A stretch of DNA of 64,000 nucleotides from Candidatus Gastranaerophilales bacterium (GTDB taxonomy: Bacteria; Cyanobacteriota; Vampirovibrionia; Gastranaerophilales; Gastranaerophilaceae): assembly GCA_944322845.1 (NCBI GenBank), contig CALUQE010000003.1, positions 79,582 to 143,581 of the forward strand. The letters run 5' to 3'. Of this stretch, positions 35,021-43,568 are shown one piece after another. The notes beneath the pieces were generated by a model. It was not told the DNA's origin. It made no database searches and saw only the letters and a list, made by a program, of their open reading frames with translations. The position numbers and the translations under genes are program-made. Positions within the stretch are counted from its first letter, which is position 1, and each line of letters begins with the position of its first letter.

Positions 35021-35482
35021 ATGCGAAAAAGAACTTGTCAAGAAATTTGCCCTAACTGCGAAACCGTAGAACATACGACTTATAAACGCAAAGACCAATT
35101 CCATTGTAAGAAGTGTAACGGATATTTTAAAGTCGGTAGAACAATAGCCAAACTTTCAAAAAATACAATTAGCCTTTTCAAGGCCCTGCTAAATCTCTAT
35201 CAGTTTAAAGATAAAAAACCAATAACACTGAAGGTATATCGTAAAAAAGCCGAAAATAGTTCAATGCCTCTTAATGTTAATCAATCAAATATAAAATATT
35301 GTGAAATGAAACATTATAACACAATATTAGCTAATAATGAGCTTAATATTGATACAAATGTAATTAATGCAATAATATTAGTCCGAAAAGGTAATGACTT
35401 TATTGTTGTAAGAAATCTTGGTATAGGACAAGGAATTGCTTTTAAAAACGCGGTTGTTCATATTGAATCAATAAATAACTAG
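35021..35482 (+). CDS. Zinc-ribbon hypothetical protein
   Basis: 153 residues from the ATG at 35021, with AAAGGAG eight bases upstream. The first 35 residues hold a CPNC...CKKC ribbon similar to those heading IS1/IS1595-type transposases; the rest shows no catalytic motif. It could be a transposase-derived fragment or a small DNA-binding protein. It lies at the right end of the inserted island, in the opposite direction to the glycan genes. Family not recognised. Confidence 0.5.
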   Translation: MRKRTCQEICPNCETVEHTTYKRKDQFHCKKCNGYFKVGRTIAKLSKNTISLFKALLNLYQFKDKKPITLKVYRKKAENSSMPLNVNQSNIKYCEMKHYNTILANNELNIDTNVINAIILVRKGNDFIVVRNLGIGQGIAFKNAVVHIESINN

Positions 35483-35531
35483 TTTATACTTACATACCTG
35501 AGTCCTAGCAGAAGTTATCATTTGAACACAA

Positions 35532-36347
35532 TTATTCAAAAATATCCGGTAAAACTTTAATAGAAGGATATTTTTTATTTATATACTCCTTTATTTCCCG
35601 ATAGACATTTTCATGATTGTTTTTAACCGTAGAAATAACTAACTTTGGATTTAAGTCAGCGATTTTCTCAGGAGGATAAATTGTACAACCATAAAATTTT
35701 CTGTAATGGCGAGCCGGATTAGCGTCAATAATTCCCAAGATATTCTCGGCTATCTTAGGGTTTTTCTTAAGTATATCGGCTAAGTACAAGCTTGCTCCCC
35801 ATAGTATCAATTTTTTATTTTGTAATTTTTGCAAAGTATCTTTTAGTACTTCCTTTTTAACAAGTTCCTCTTTTTCGAATTCTTTCTGCTTTTCAAACTT
35901 AAAAACGGGTTTGTGCTTCCAATTTATATTATGGCGTATAATTTTTGCCGGATTGCCGGCTATTATTACATTTGATTCTACAAAGGTTTTTGTTATAACG
36001 CTTCCTGTTCCAGCAACGGAACAATCAGAAAGCCTTGCCCCTTTTAGTACAGAAGTTCTTAAACCAAGCCAAACGTGATTGCCTATGTAAATATTTTGCG
36101 GCTTATTGATTACTTCTTTTGTGTCATTATCAAAAATAGTATGCATATCGCTTATTGTAATAAAAATCTGTTCAGAAAACATACAATCATTTCCAATACG
36201 TATTTCCGTATAGGGTTCTTGCATGTATATTGAAGTACCTCTGCAAGAAAAATTTGAACCTATAATTAGCTTGCAGCAAAAAAAGCAGACATTTATCTTC
36301 AAATTAGATATGCTGTATTTTGATGAACCAGATTTGTTAAAAATCAA
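35532..36347 (-). CDS. Hexapeptide acyltransferase with C-terminal WGAS module
   Basis: 271 residues. Left-handed beta-helix repeats fill residues 15-145 (EIRIGNDCMFSEQIFITISD, the catalytic-type His in DMHTIF, IYIGNHVWLGLRTSVLKGA, IIAGNPAKII), as in WbbJ/LacA-type sugar O-acetyltransferases. The usual N-terminal repeats are short here, so the start may be trimmed. After a Glu/Lys-rich linker comes the shared module (LILWGASLYLADIL, Trp183; NILGIIDAN; CTIYPPEKIADLNPK; LPDIF). It overlaps the DUF1643 gene by 11 nt and is the last gene of the right half of the locus. Confidence 0.82.
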   Translation of the reverse strand: MIFNKSGSSKYSISNLKINVCFFCCKLIIGSNFSCRGTSIYMQEPYTEIRIGNDCMFSEQIFITISDMHTIFDNDTKEVINKPQNIYIGNHVWLGLRTSVLKGARLSDCSVAGTGSVITKTFVESNVIIAGNPAKIIRHNINWKHKPVFKFEKQKEFEKEELVKKEVLKDTLQKLQNKKLILWGASLYLADILKKNPKIAENILGIIDANPARHYRKFYGCTIYPPEKIADLNPKLVISTVKNNHENVYREIKEYINKKYPSIKVLPDIFE

Positions 36348-36858
36348 TTATATTTTGTTGGATATAGTTTTTAATACAAAATTCTTTTAATGGTGTATCA
36401 CCTGCAACATAAAGTGGATGGCGTGGATGCCCTTTAGTAGTTTCTGACGTGCAGGCACATTTTCTATTTTCTATTAAATGTGATATTTTATTGAAGTAAT
36501 CTTTGAATTTTTTCTGACGGATATTTCCGCCCCAGGCACACCATATTGGGGCTTGAGGATATTTATCAAGATATTTTTTTACTATTTTTGTGTTTTTATT
36601 TGCCAACGCTTCATCATATTGTACTTCTTTTGGTTTTGATCCCCTCATCGGACATAAATTTAGGAGAACAAATCCATCATAATCTTCATCTTGATTTTTA
36701 AGAATGCTGCAAATTTTATTAAATGTTCTGTCAGGATCTTCGTCGGTCGCTGAACTTGGATTTAGCGCGATACAAATAATCATTTTTTCGCCTTTTTTAC
36801 CCAAAGCATATCTATAACCATTATCATGTTCATAAATATCACATTTACAATCTTTCAT
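36337..36858 (-). CDS. DUF1643 protein
   Basis: 173 residues matching DUF1643: MIICIALNPSSATDEDPDRT, a helical middle, FVLLNLCPMRGSKP, and IWCAWGGNIR with a late CACTSETTKGHPRHPLYV. These features suggest a nucleoside- or nucleic-acid-processing enzyme (relatives occur in phages and islands), but no activity is established. It is the only gene in the right half without a glycan-type domain or WGAS module. GAAAGGAG stands before the ATG. Confidence 0.8.
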   Translation of the reverse strand: MKDCKCDIYEHDNGYRYALGKKGEKMIICIALNPSSATDEDPDRTFNKICSILKNQDEDYDGFVLLNLCPMRGSKPKEVQYDEALANKNTKIVKKYLDKYPQAPIWCAWGGNIRQKKFKDYFNKISHLIENRKCACTSETTKGHPRHPLYVAGDTPLKEFCIKNYIQQNIIDF

Positions 36859-36871
36859 AATTTTCTCCTTT

Positions 36872-38008
36872 CTAAGCTAACTCGCTAGGTATTGCATAAA
36901 GCACGGTTTCTGATAATGTAGGACTGTAATGACCTAATGCATAGTGATAATTTTTAAGGTTATCTTTTAAATATAGCGGGATATTAACAAAATCTTCACT
37001 TGAGTGATAAATTGAAATTGCAAGTTGCGGACGGCATTTCTTTATAGTTTCAATTCCGCCTTTGAGGGCTGAAAGTTCTGCCCCTTCTATATCCATTTTG
37101 ATGAAGTCAGGCAAAACATTTCTATCTCTACAAAACTTATCCATCGTTGTGACTTCAACTATCCTTGCTTCCCAATTAGGAGAACCTACCGGACACTTTT
37201 TACCGGTAATTTCTTCTGCAAAAGAAGCGCCCAAATGTGTTTTGTTAATACAAAATTTAATTTTTTTGCAACAGTCACCGAGTGCTAATGGAACAATTTC
37301 CAACTTGTTATTAAGAATAAAATCTTCTACAAACTGTTTTCTTGCATAATCATATATTGCTTCAAATCCGTATGTTTTCTTTAAATTTGGTAATAACCTA
37401 TTAAATGCTATTACATTAAATCCGTCGTTTAAACCTACGTCAAATAAAATCTTTACTGCATTTTTATTTATCTTTTCAAGGTATTGTTTTTTTAAAATAT
37501 GATAAGTTTGATATTTATTTGCATTATTTTTGTAATGATAATCATTTAACCATTCTATGCCAAACAGATTTTTTCTTATCTTGAAAATGTTATCATACAG
37601 AGTTTTATCATCTTCTTTATCAAACATTTCAATAACTTTTTTATAATTATCTTCACTCAATATTTTTGTATTGGTACGGTAATAATCGCTGACAAAAGGA
37701 GTCTGCTCTATTGCGGGAATATCATAGATATCAAAAAGATTCATAATTTTATTTTTATCGGTTAGAGTTGACATTATAACCATTTGACAATCAGGATTTA
37801 AGTCAATAAATTCTTTTAGACTCCAAACAGGAAGATTATTGAACGAGCCTTTTGCAAAATTGTCAATAAAGCCTATTACTTTCGTTTTAGGCTTATAAAC
37901 CGCCAAATCTTTCATAATTCCTTCACCTGCTTTACAAGCACCAAAGATTACAATATTCCCTTCGTCCGGCACTCTGTCAAACAATTCTTCAAATAGTTTT
38001 TTATTCAT
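36872..38008 (-). CDS. FkbM-type methyltransferase with divergent N-terminal module
   Basis: 378 residues. Residues 15-105 are a distant relative of the shared module: NIVIFGACKAGEGI (Phe-Gly-Ala-Cys replaces Trp-Gly-Ala-Ser), VIGFIDN, LPVWSLKEFIDLNPDCQMVI. A linker leads to an FkbM class I methyltransferase (ILFDVGLNDGFNVIAF, YGFEAI, DFIKMDIEGAELSALKGG, RPQLAISIYH). FkbM enzymes O-methylate sugars or lipids. GGAGGA precedes the ATG. The gap to the upstream GT2 gene is one base. Confidence 0.8.
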   Translation of the reverse strand: MNKKLFEELFDRVPDEGNIVIFGACKAGEGIMKDLAVYKPKTKVIGFIDNFAKGSFNNLPVWSLKEFIDLNPDCQMVIMSTLTDKNKIMNLFDIYDIPAIEQTPFVSDYYRTNTKILSEDNYKKVIEMFDKEDDKTLYDNIFKIRKNLFGIEWLNDYHYKNNANKYQTYHILKKQYLEKINKNAVKILFDVGLNDGFNVIAFNRLLPNLKKTYGFEAIYDYARKQFVEDFILNNKLEIVPLALGDCCKKIKFCINKTHLGASFAEEITGKKCPVGSPNWEARIVEVTTMDKFCRDRNVLPDFIKMDIEGAELSALKGGIETIKKCRPQLAISIYHSSEDFVNIPLYLKDNLKNYHYALGHYSPTLSETVLYAIPSELA

Positions 38009-38009
38009 C

Positions 38010-39254
38010 TTAGTATTCCTCCAATATGGGTTCTATATCTATATGTTTTTTATAATTTGATCTTATATATTCTTTTATATTGTTTACATGTTTAGTTGAA
38101 TCATTAATAATACTTACGACTACACAATCTGGGTTTAAATTGTCTAATTCTTCCGGAGCAAAGATTTTATACTGCCCGATAAAACTTCCCCATTTTTCTT
38201 GATTTGCATCAATTATGCCTAAAATGTTATCATCATTTAATTGAAATCTAGTAACAAAATCCTCAAGAAAACGACTTGCACCCCAAAATACTATTTTGTT
38301 ACTTTTAGTAAGTTTTTTAAGGCGCTCATATGCAAACTCTTTGTGGTCAATTATGTGCTCGTAGGTTTTCCAGTCATAACCAAGTAAACTTTTCAACGCA
38401 GAACAAAACTCATCATACTGGGAGCCAAACATATTGCTATATATACATTTTGCTTTTAACATTTTTTTTAAATTTTGATAATAACTGGATTTCAACTCGT
38501 CATATAGATTTTGTCTTATCAAATATTCCTTTAATTCAACAAGCTGCATAACTTTATTTATTGGGTTGCTTTTAGACGTTATGCTATCAGATCTGGAACA
38601 TCTGTAATTGATAAAAGCCTTATCTAAAATAACAATCTTGTCTGCACAAATTCTTGCTATATATGCTAATGCAGCTCCATTGCTTGAGCTTAAACCAGGA
38701 AAGAAAAGGTTATTGTTTAATAATAAGTCTTTTTTGTATAAAGTCTGCCACGGTTCTGGAGCGAACATACTAAAAATTCTGTCGGGACAGTCTTTCCAGT
38801 TAAAAGGTCTGTTAAATATTGCTAATTCGGTATTAATAGGATGAAATTTATTATATTTTAGATATTCTCCAGTAGGAGTTCGCTTTACTGCAGAGCAAAC
38901 TACCATATCTGTATCATATTTAACCGCAGTATTATACATCTCTTCAAACATTTCAGGTTCAAAATAATCGTCAGAGTCAAGAAATTGTACATATTTGCTT
39001 TTTGCAAGACTCAATGCTAAATTTCTGGCAGCACCTACGCCTTTATGTTCTTGTTGTAGAATCTTAAATCGATTGTCCTTTTCTTTGTATTCTTGGAGAA
39101 TCTCAAGAGATTTGTCTGTCGAACCGTCATCAACACAAATTACCTCAAAGTCGTGGAATGTCTGAGCAACAATGCTGTCCAGACATTCTCTCAGATAATT
39201 TTCCACATTATATACGGGTATTAAAACACTAATTTTGGGTTCAGAGGTATTCAT
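38010..39254 (-). CDS. GT2 glycosyltransferase with C-terminal WGAS module
   Basis: 414 residues. GT2 domain (SVLIPVYNVENYLRECLD, DDGSTDKS, DSDDYFEPE), a helical middle with the paralogue-specific FINYRCSRSDSI, and the shared module from about 318 (IVFWGASRFLEDFV, Trp324; NILGIIDAN; YKIFAPEELDNLNPD). The module differs clearly from those of the other GT2 proteins, so it was not copied recently. It lies between the Stealth fusion and the FkbM gene. Confidence 0.85.
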   Translation of the reverse strand: MNTSEPKISVLIPVYNVENYLRECLDSIVAQTFHDFEVICVDDGSTDKSLEILQEYKEKDNRFKILQQEHKGVGAARNLALSLAKSKYVQFLDSDDYFEPEMFEEMYNTAVKYDTDMVVCSAVKRTPTGEYLKYNKFHPINTELAIFNRPFNWKDCPDRIFSMFAPEPWQTLYKKDLLLNNNLFFPGLSSSNGAALAYIARICADKIVILDKAFINYRCSRSDSITSKSNPINKVMQLVELKEYLIRQNLYDELKSSYYQNLKKMLKAKCIYSNMFGSQYDEFCSALKSLLGYDWKTYEHIIDHKEFAYERLKKLTKSNKIVFWGASRFLEDFVTRFQLNDDNILGIIDANQEKWGSFIGQYKIFAPEELDNLNPDCVVVSIINDSTKHVNNIKEYIRSNYKKHIDIEPILEEY

Positions 39255-39267
39255 TTAGAAAGCTCCT

Positions 39268-41478
39268 TTAAATGGTTTTTACAACAATGTTTTGTATCTT
39301 GTGCTGATTTATATATTCTTTTACTTCTATTGCTCTCTCTCTTGCAGAATTTACAATCGTAATAATTATTTCTTCCGCCCGCAGGCGCTCTAAATCTTCG
39401 GGAGCAAAAATCTCATATTGTCCGATAAATTTTCCCTTTTTATTCGGATTTTTGTCAATAATTCCGATAACATTTGTATTTAAAATATTGTATTTTCGGA
39501 TAAATTCTTCTAAAAATATACTTGCACCCCATAATACAATGTTTTTTCCACTCTGTATTTGTAAGTATAAATTTGTATACTTAGCACCTTCAATAATTGT
39601 ATTTAAAGCTATTTCTTTATTCATCTCAAGCAGAATATCTTCATAAAAAGGTGTCTTGCGGGCATATTTCCAGAAGATTTCGTAATACAATTCCAGCCTT
39701 GAATTCCACGGTTTTTGCGGGGAGGTGTAATGAATGATTACCGGCTTAGAATAAGCAGTTTTTATATCTGCCAGATAGTCGCCCTCAATGCTGTTCATAA
39801 AATTTTTATTCCATATAAAAATCCCGCAGCAAAAATTCCATCTTGAAGATATCAGCTTAACATTATTTTCAAATATAATATTTAAAATATCCTGATCAGG
39901 GTAGAGCAGTTTTTCTTGTTTAAAAGTCTCTTCAATTAAAATTTTGTATTCATTTTTATCAATTGCCGGAATATTGAACATTATCATGCCGGAATTGAAG
40001 TATTCTTTTTCATTTTTAATTTTTAAACTGTTTTTTATATGTTCTTTGCGCTCTTGAAATTCTTTAAGGTGCAGAATTTGTGCTGTCGCATCTCTGACTG
40101 CAAGAATTTGCCTGCCGTCAAAACTTATATTAAATAATTCTTTTAGCGAATTATTGATTACAATATCTGTATCAAGATAAAGTACTTTTTTATATTCAGG
40201 CATTAATAAAGGAATGAAAATCCGGTTATAAATTTCTACTGTCCAATTATTCATTGTTTTTAGATTTATATCCGGAAAGTTATTTAAAATATAATTCGAT
40301 ACATCAAAAAATCTCAAACTGAAATTTGCGGGAAGCATTTTATCAAGTAATCTTTTGTTATTTGGCGTTAAATCCGTATTGAAAACAATAATATCATATT
40401 TTTCTTCAGGTTTAGAATTTTCAATAATTGATTGAAGTGTTGCTGCAAAATATTTGCAATACTTATTATTAAATGAAAAAACAATAGGATAACAAATTTC
40501 ATTAAATACAGGTTTAATGGTGAAATCTGTGCTTTTTTCCCAATCTTGTTTTTTGTGAAAAAGATTGGCAAGAATTGTTTTGAGTCCGTTTCGGTCTGTC
40601 ATAGAAGTATCATCCGTATCATTTATACACAGAAGTTTCGGTCGATATTTTTGTATGACTTCTTCTATTGAATATTTGGATTCTAATTTTAAATATAAGT
40701 TATCAAGTGAGGTATAAAAATTTTGTTCTGCAATAGGCGGGTTAAGCTTTAATTCTCCCTGCTTGGTCTCTAACATATAAAGACTAAAAATAATTCTCTG
40801 TATAGTATTCGGGGTGCGGAATTTTTGTTCTATTAACTTATCAAACTCATTCGCAAACATCTTTTTACAGGCTTTAAAAGAACTTTTTCTATAAGCATCA
40901 ATACAATGCGACGGATCAAACTTATTTACCGCTTTTTGTCTGTCGAAAGCTTTATCAAATAAATCTTGAGTGTACAAAATTCTTTGAGTATACAAATTGT
41001 TCGGCTCTGTCCATTTGCGGGTTCGTAAGTTTATAATCGGCTTATTTTCTTCATTATAAAAATATTCCGGTCCAACAGGAGACGTAAAAAACATATCGTC
41101 ATTTGCGTAGAGAAAATATTCCGATAAATCCGGTATATTATCAATGCAAACTTCTATTGCTGCACTGTTAAAACAAGGCAGACAGTTTTCCGGCATGATG
41201 TCTTTGTGGTCGATTATTTTTATTTTGGGATGGTTTGTATCAAGCCATTCCGGCACTTGGTTATCTGTTACTATAAAAATCCTATTAATCCACGGAGCAT
41301 ACATTTCGGCAGAACGCAGAGAGTATTTAAGCTCATCATTATTTGAATAGCGACAGTCGCTATTTTCTTCCGAACTCACAACTCCGAGCTTATTTGCCCA
41401 GAATCTTCGTTTCCCCTGCCACTCTTCGTCTTTGTCGTTTACCCAGAGATAAACTAAATCTATTTTTATGTCTCGCAA
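39268..41478 (-). CDS. Fusion: Stealth phosphotransferase, GT8, WGAS module
   Basis: 736 residues in three parts. Residues 1-320 show the Stealth conserved regions: CR1 KIDLVYLWVNDKDEEW, CR2 NDELKYSLRSAEMYAPWI with RIFIVTDNQVPEWL and FLYANDDMFF, CR3 around CIDAYRKSSFKACKKM. Stealth enzymes transfer hexose-1-phosphate in capsule-like polymers. Residues 330-600 are GT8 (Asp-Thr-Asp at 436-438 in YLDTDIVI, FNSGMIMFNIP, IIHYTSPQKPW). The shared module closes the protein (IVLWGASIFLEEFI, Trp650; NVIGIIDKN; YEIFAPEDLERL). It overlaps the preceding gene by 13 nt. Confidence 0.85.
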   Translation of the reverse strand: MRDIKIDLVYLWVNDKDEEWQGKRRFWANKLGVVSSEENSDCRYSNNDELKYSLRSAEMYAPWINRIFIVTDNQVPEWLDTNHPKIKIIDHKDIMPENCLPCFNSAAIEVCIDNIPDLSEYFLYANDDMFFTSPVGPEYFYNEENKPIINLRTRKWTEPNNLYTQRILYTQDLFDKAFDRQKAVNKFDPSHCIDAYRKSSFKACKKMFANEFDKLIEQKFRTPNTIQRIIFSLYMLETKQGELKLNPPIAEQNFYTSLDNLYLKLESKYSIEEVIQKYRPKLLCINDTDDTSMTDRNGLKTILANLFHKKQDWEKSTDFTIKPVFNEICYPIVFSFNNKYCKYFAATLQSIIENSKPEEKYDIIVFNTDLTPNNKRLLDKMLPANFSLRFFDVSNYILNNFPDINLKTMNNWTVEIYNRIFIPLLMPEYKKVLYLDTDIVINNSLKELFNISFDGRQILAVRDATAQILHLKEFQERKEHIKNSLKIKNEKEYFNSGMIMFNIPAIDKNEYKILIEETFKQEKLLYPDQDILNIIFENNVKLISSRWNFCCGIFIWNKNFMNSIEGDYLADIKTAYSKPVIIHYTSPQKPWNSRLELYYEIFWKYARKTPFYEDILLEMNKEIALNTIIEGAKYTNLYLQIQSGKNIVLWGASIFLEEFIRKYNILNTNVIGIIDKNPNKKGKFIGQYEIFAPEDLERLRAEEIIITIVNSARERAIEVKEYINQHKIQNIVVKTI

Positions 41479-42725
41479 ACTGTAAGCTCCTCTTCAAAGA
41501 TATTCGGCAAAAGCTCCACAGTCGGATATTTTTCTCTGAACTCTTCTTTTAATGATTCATAAATGGATTCGTTATTGGATAGAACTGTCAAAATTACTCC
41601 GTCAGGTTTTAATTTGTTAATCGCCTCCGGTGGGTAAATGGTATAATTGCAGAAAGGTTTGCCTGCTGATGCGGCGTTTCTGTCAATTATTCCTAAAATA
41701 TTCGGGTTCTTCTCGGTTTCTCTCTCAAGCACTTGTCGGATAAAAAGACTTCCGCCCCAGAGCATAACTTTTTTGTTCCCGATAAATTTCTTGAGATATT
41801 CGGGCGTAATATAATCTTTCCTTAAAGCTGATTGATATTTTTGCCAATCATTCGGCAGAAGTGTCTTAAACTCTTGAAGAAAGTTCTTGTATTCATCATC
41901 GTTACAATAACTAATTTCCGCCCTTATGTGGTTAATGAAAACTTTTCTGTAAGCGTTTTCATACTCAGGTAGAAATCCTCTTGATTTAAGAAAATTCCCT
42001 AAATACATGCAGGATTTAACGGCATCAATTGTATGTTTAGAACGTGTGCTTACAAGGCTTCCCGGACGGTTAAACCTGTAATTAACAAGTTCTTTATTAA
42101 ATGCAACTATTTTATTTGCACAAAGAACTAAACTGTGCATAAAAGCAATATCTTCATATATCGTGAGCGGCGGAAATTCAAGATGATTCTCTTTCAAGAA
42201 CGATTTTTTGATTAATTTATTCCAAACAACAGGGGTAAACAGAGAAAATATATCGTCTTTAAAATCTTCTCGGTTAAAAACTTTCTCCATCGGAACTTTG
42301 TCAATGTTTATAGGAAAATTCGGACTCCCTGTCTCTGTTATATTCCCTTCGTCATCAACTTTTCTTGAAGAACAAACCGTTAAATCCGCATCAAATTTTT
42401 CTGCGTGGTTGTACATCTCTTCTAACAAATTGGGTTCAAAATAATCATCGGAGTCAAGAAACTGAATGTATTTCCCCTCGGCAAGTCTTATTCCGTTATT
42501 CCTTGCACTTCCAGCGCCCGAATGCCTCTGCTGGAGAATCACAAACCTGTCGTCTTTTCTTTTGTACTCCTGCAAAATCTCCAGAGACTTGTCAGTCGAG
42601 CCGTCATCCACACAAATTATCTCAAAATCCTGAAAAGTTTGATTCAAGATACTATCCAAACACTCTCTCAGGTATTTTTCTACATTGTAAACGGGGATTA
42701 TTATAGATATTTGAATCTTTTTCAC
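41466..42725 (-). CDS. GT2 glycosyltransferase with C-terminal WGAS module
   Basis: 419 residues. GT2 domain (SIIIPVYNVEKYLRECLD, DDG at 40-42, DSDDYFEPN), helical middle, then the module (VMLWGGSLFIRQVL, Trp323, with Gly-Gly-Ser instead of Gly-Ala-Ser; NILGIIDRN; YTIYPPEAINKLKPD; LLPNIF). It is closest to the GT2 part of the 708-residue fusion. The start is GTG with GGGAG and AGAAGA upstream. It is the first gene of the right-hand glycan operon, divergent from an Xre regulator. Confidence 0.85.
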   Translation of the reverse strand: MKKIQISIIIPVYNVEKYLRECLDSILNQTFQDFEIICVDDGSTDKSLEILQEYKRKDDRFVILQQRHSGAGSARNNGIRLAEGKYIQFLDSDDYFEPNLLEEMYNHAEKFDADLTVCSSRKVDDEGNITETGSPNFPINIDKVPMEKVFNREDFKDDIFSLFTPVVWNKLIKKSFLKENHLEFPPLTIYEDIAFMHSLVLCANKIVAFNKELVNYRFNRPGSLVSTRSKHTIDAVKSCMYLGNFLKSRGFLPEYENAYRKVFINHIRAEISYCNDDEYKNFLQEFKTLLPNDWQKYQSALRKDYITPEYLKKFIGNKKVMLWGGSLFIRQVLERETEKNPNILGIIDRNAASAGKPFCNYTIYPPEAINKLKPDGVILTVLSNNESIYESLKEEFREKYPTVELLPNIFEEELTVCET

Positions 42726-42788
42726 TCTTCTTTTCTCCCAGAAAATTCCATATAGATATTACCAATTAGTTGTCATGATAGTACATAG

Positions 42789-42819
42789 ATGTCCTTATGT
42801 CAAACAGAATAAAGGACAT
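42789..42819. promoter_or_regulatory. Operator-like palindrome between xre and the glycan operon
   Basis: ATGTCCTT, 15 bases, AAGGACAT: perfect 8-bp arms in the 159-bp divergent region. It would suit the Xre protein encoded at 42885 as an operator for itself and for the glycan genes. Confidence 0.5.
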
Positions 42820-42884
42820 TCGTATTGTTTATAAGGCGACATTGAGGTCTTAAAATTAATAAAAATAGTAATAAGGATGTAAAA

Positions 42885-43223
42885 ATGTTGCTTGAATCAG
42901 ACAAAGTTGTAATTGGCAGAAAATTCAAAGAATATCGCAAAAGCAAACGTCTTACACAGTTTGAGCTGGCAGAAAAAGTGGGGTTAAACGAAAAACAAAT
43001 ATCCAGAATCGAAGCAGGTTTAAATTATCCCACTTATCTTACCTTTGTAAAATTGTTGAAGGTTTTAGAAATCAATATCTCTGATTTTATTGAACAGGCT
43101 CCTTTAACAAATAATCCCTTGCAAGATGAGGTTATGCATCTGATAAAGACAGCTAATGATGCAGAATTGAAAACCTATCTTGATGTTTTAAAAGCATTAA
43201 AAAAGAATTTTAAAAATTTCTAA
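42885..43223 (+). CDS. Xre-family transcriptional regulator
   Basis: 112 residues. An N-terminal helix-turn-helix at 10-65 (FKEYRKSKRLTQFELAEKVG, ISRIEAGLNYPTYLTFVKLL) is followed by a short helical tail, probably for dimerisation. AAGGATG lies before the ATG. It is divergent from the glycan operon, and the palindrome between them makes it a candidate regulator of that operon; this is inferred from position only. Confidence 0.8.
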   Translation: MLLESDKVVIGRKFKEYRKSKRLTQFELAEKVGLNEKQISRIEAGLNYPTYLTFVKLLKVLEINISDFIEQAPLTNNPLQDEVMHLIKTANDAELKTYLDVLKALKKNFKNF

Positions 43224-43225
43224 CA

Positions 43226-43266
43226 CCAGCCTCAGCTCACTCCCGCTCGAACCCGCTGACAAAGCT
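43226..43266. repeat. 41-bp direct repeat, copy 1
   Basis: Begins CCAGCCTCAGCTCACTCCCG; differs at 3 of 41 positions from the copy at 43495. GC-rich compared with its surroundings. Confidence 0.75.
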
Positions 43267-43377
43267 CCGCCTTGTGTTGCAATAAGCTGATAATTATATC
43301 ATTGAGGGTGACGGGGAGTTTTTATTAAAATATGGGATAAGTATTTTGTCACCCGATTTAATGTTCTTTTCTTTTTG

Positions 43378-43410
43378 ATTACTTTTTCTTTTTAGTAAAG
43401 AAAAAGTAAT
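43378..43410. terminator. 14-bp AT-rich hairpin
   Basis: ATTACTTTTTCTTT and AAAGAAAAAGTAAT around TTAGT. It lies in the 345-bp gap after xre, between the two direct repeats. No gene is seen in this gap. Confidence 0.5.
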
Positions 43411-43494
43411 TGGAGATGGCGGGAGTGTCTTGGTCGCTCGCATTTAACGGCAATTACGCAATTTGCAGCGGAGCTTGCCTCCTCGCAAATCGCT

Positions 43495-43535
43495 CCAGCC
43501 TCAGCTCGCTCCCGCTCGAACCCGCAGACAAGGCT
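43495..43535. repeat. 41-bp direct repeat, copy 2
   Basis: Begins CCAGCCTCAGCTCGCTCCCG. The two copies flank the hairpin at 43378 and a GC-richer stretch with no reading frame. Confidence 0.75.
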
Positions 43536-43568
43536 TTGCTGTAATTTAACATACAGAATAAGATGCAA

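Noticed and set aside
36337..36858. DUF1643 gene as part of the inserted island
   Set aside because: It is flanked on both sides by glycan genes on the same strand and overlaps one of them, so it belongs to the right-hand operon as it now stands.
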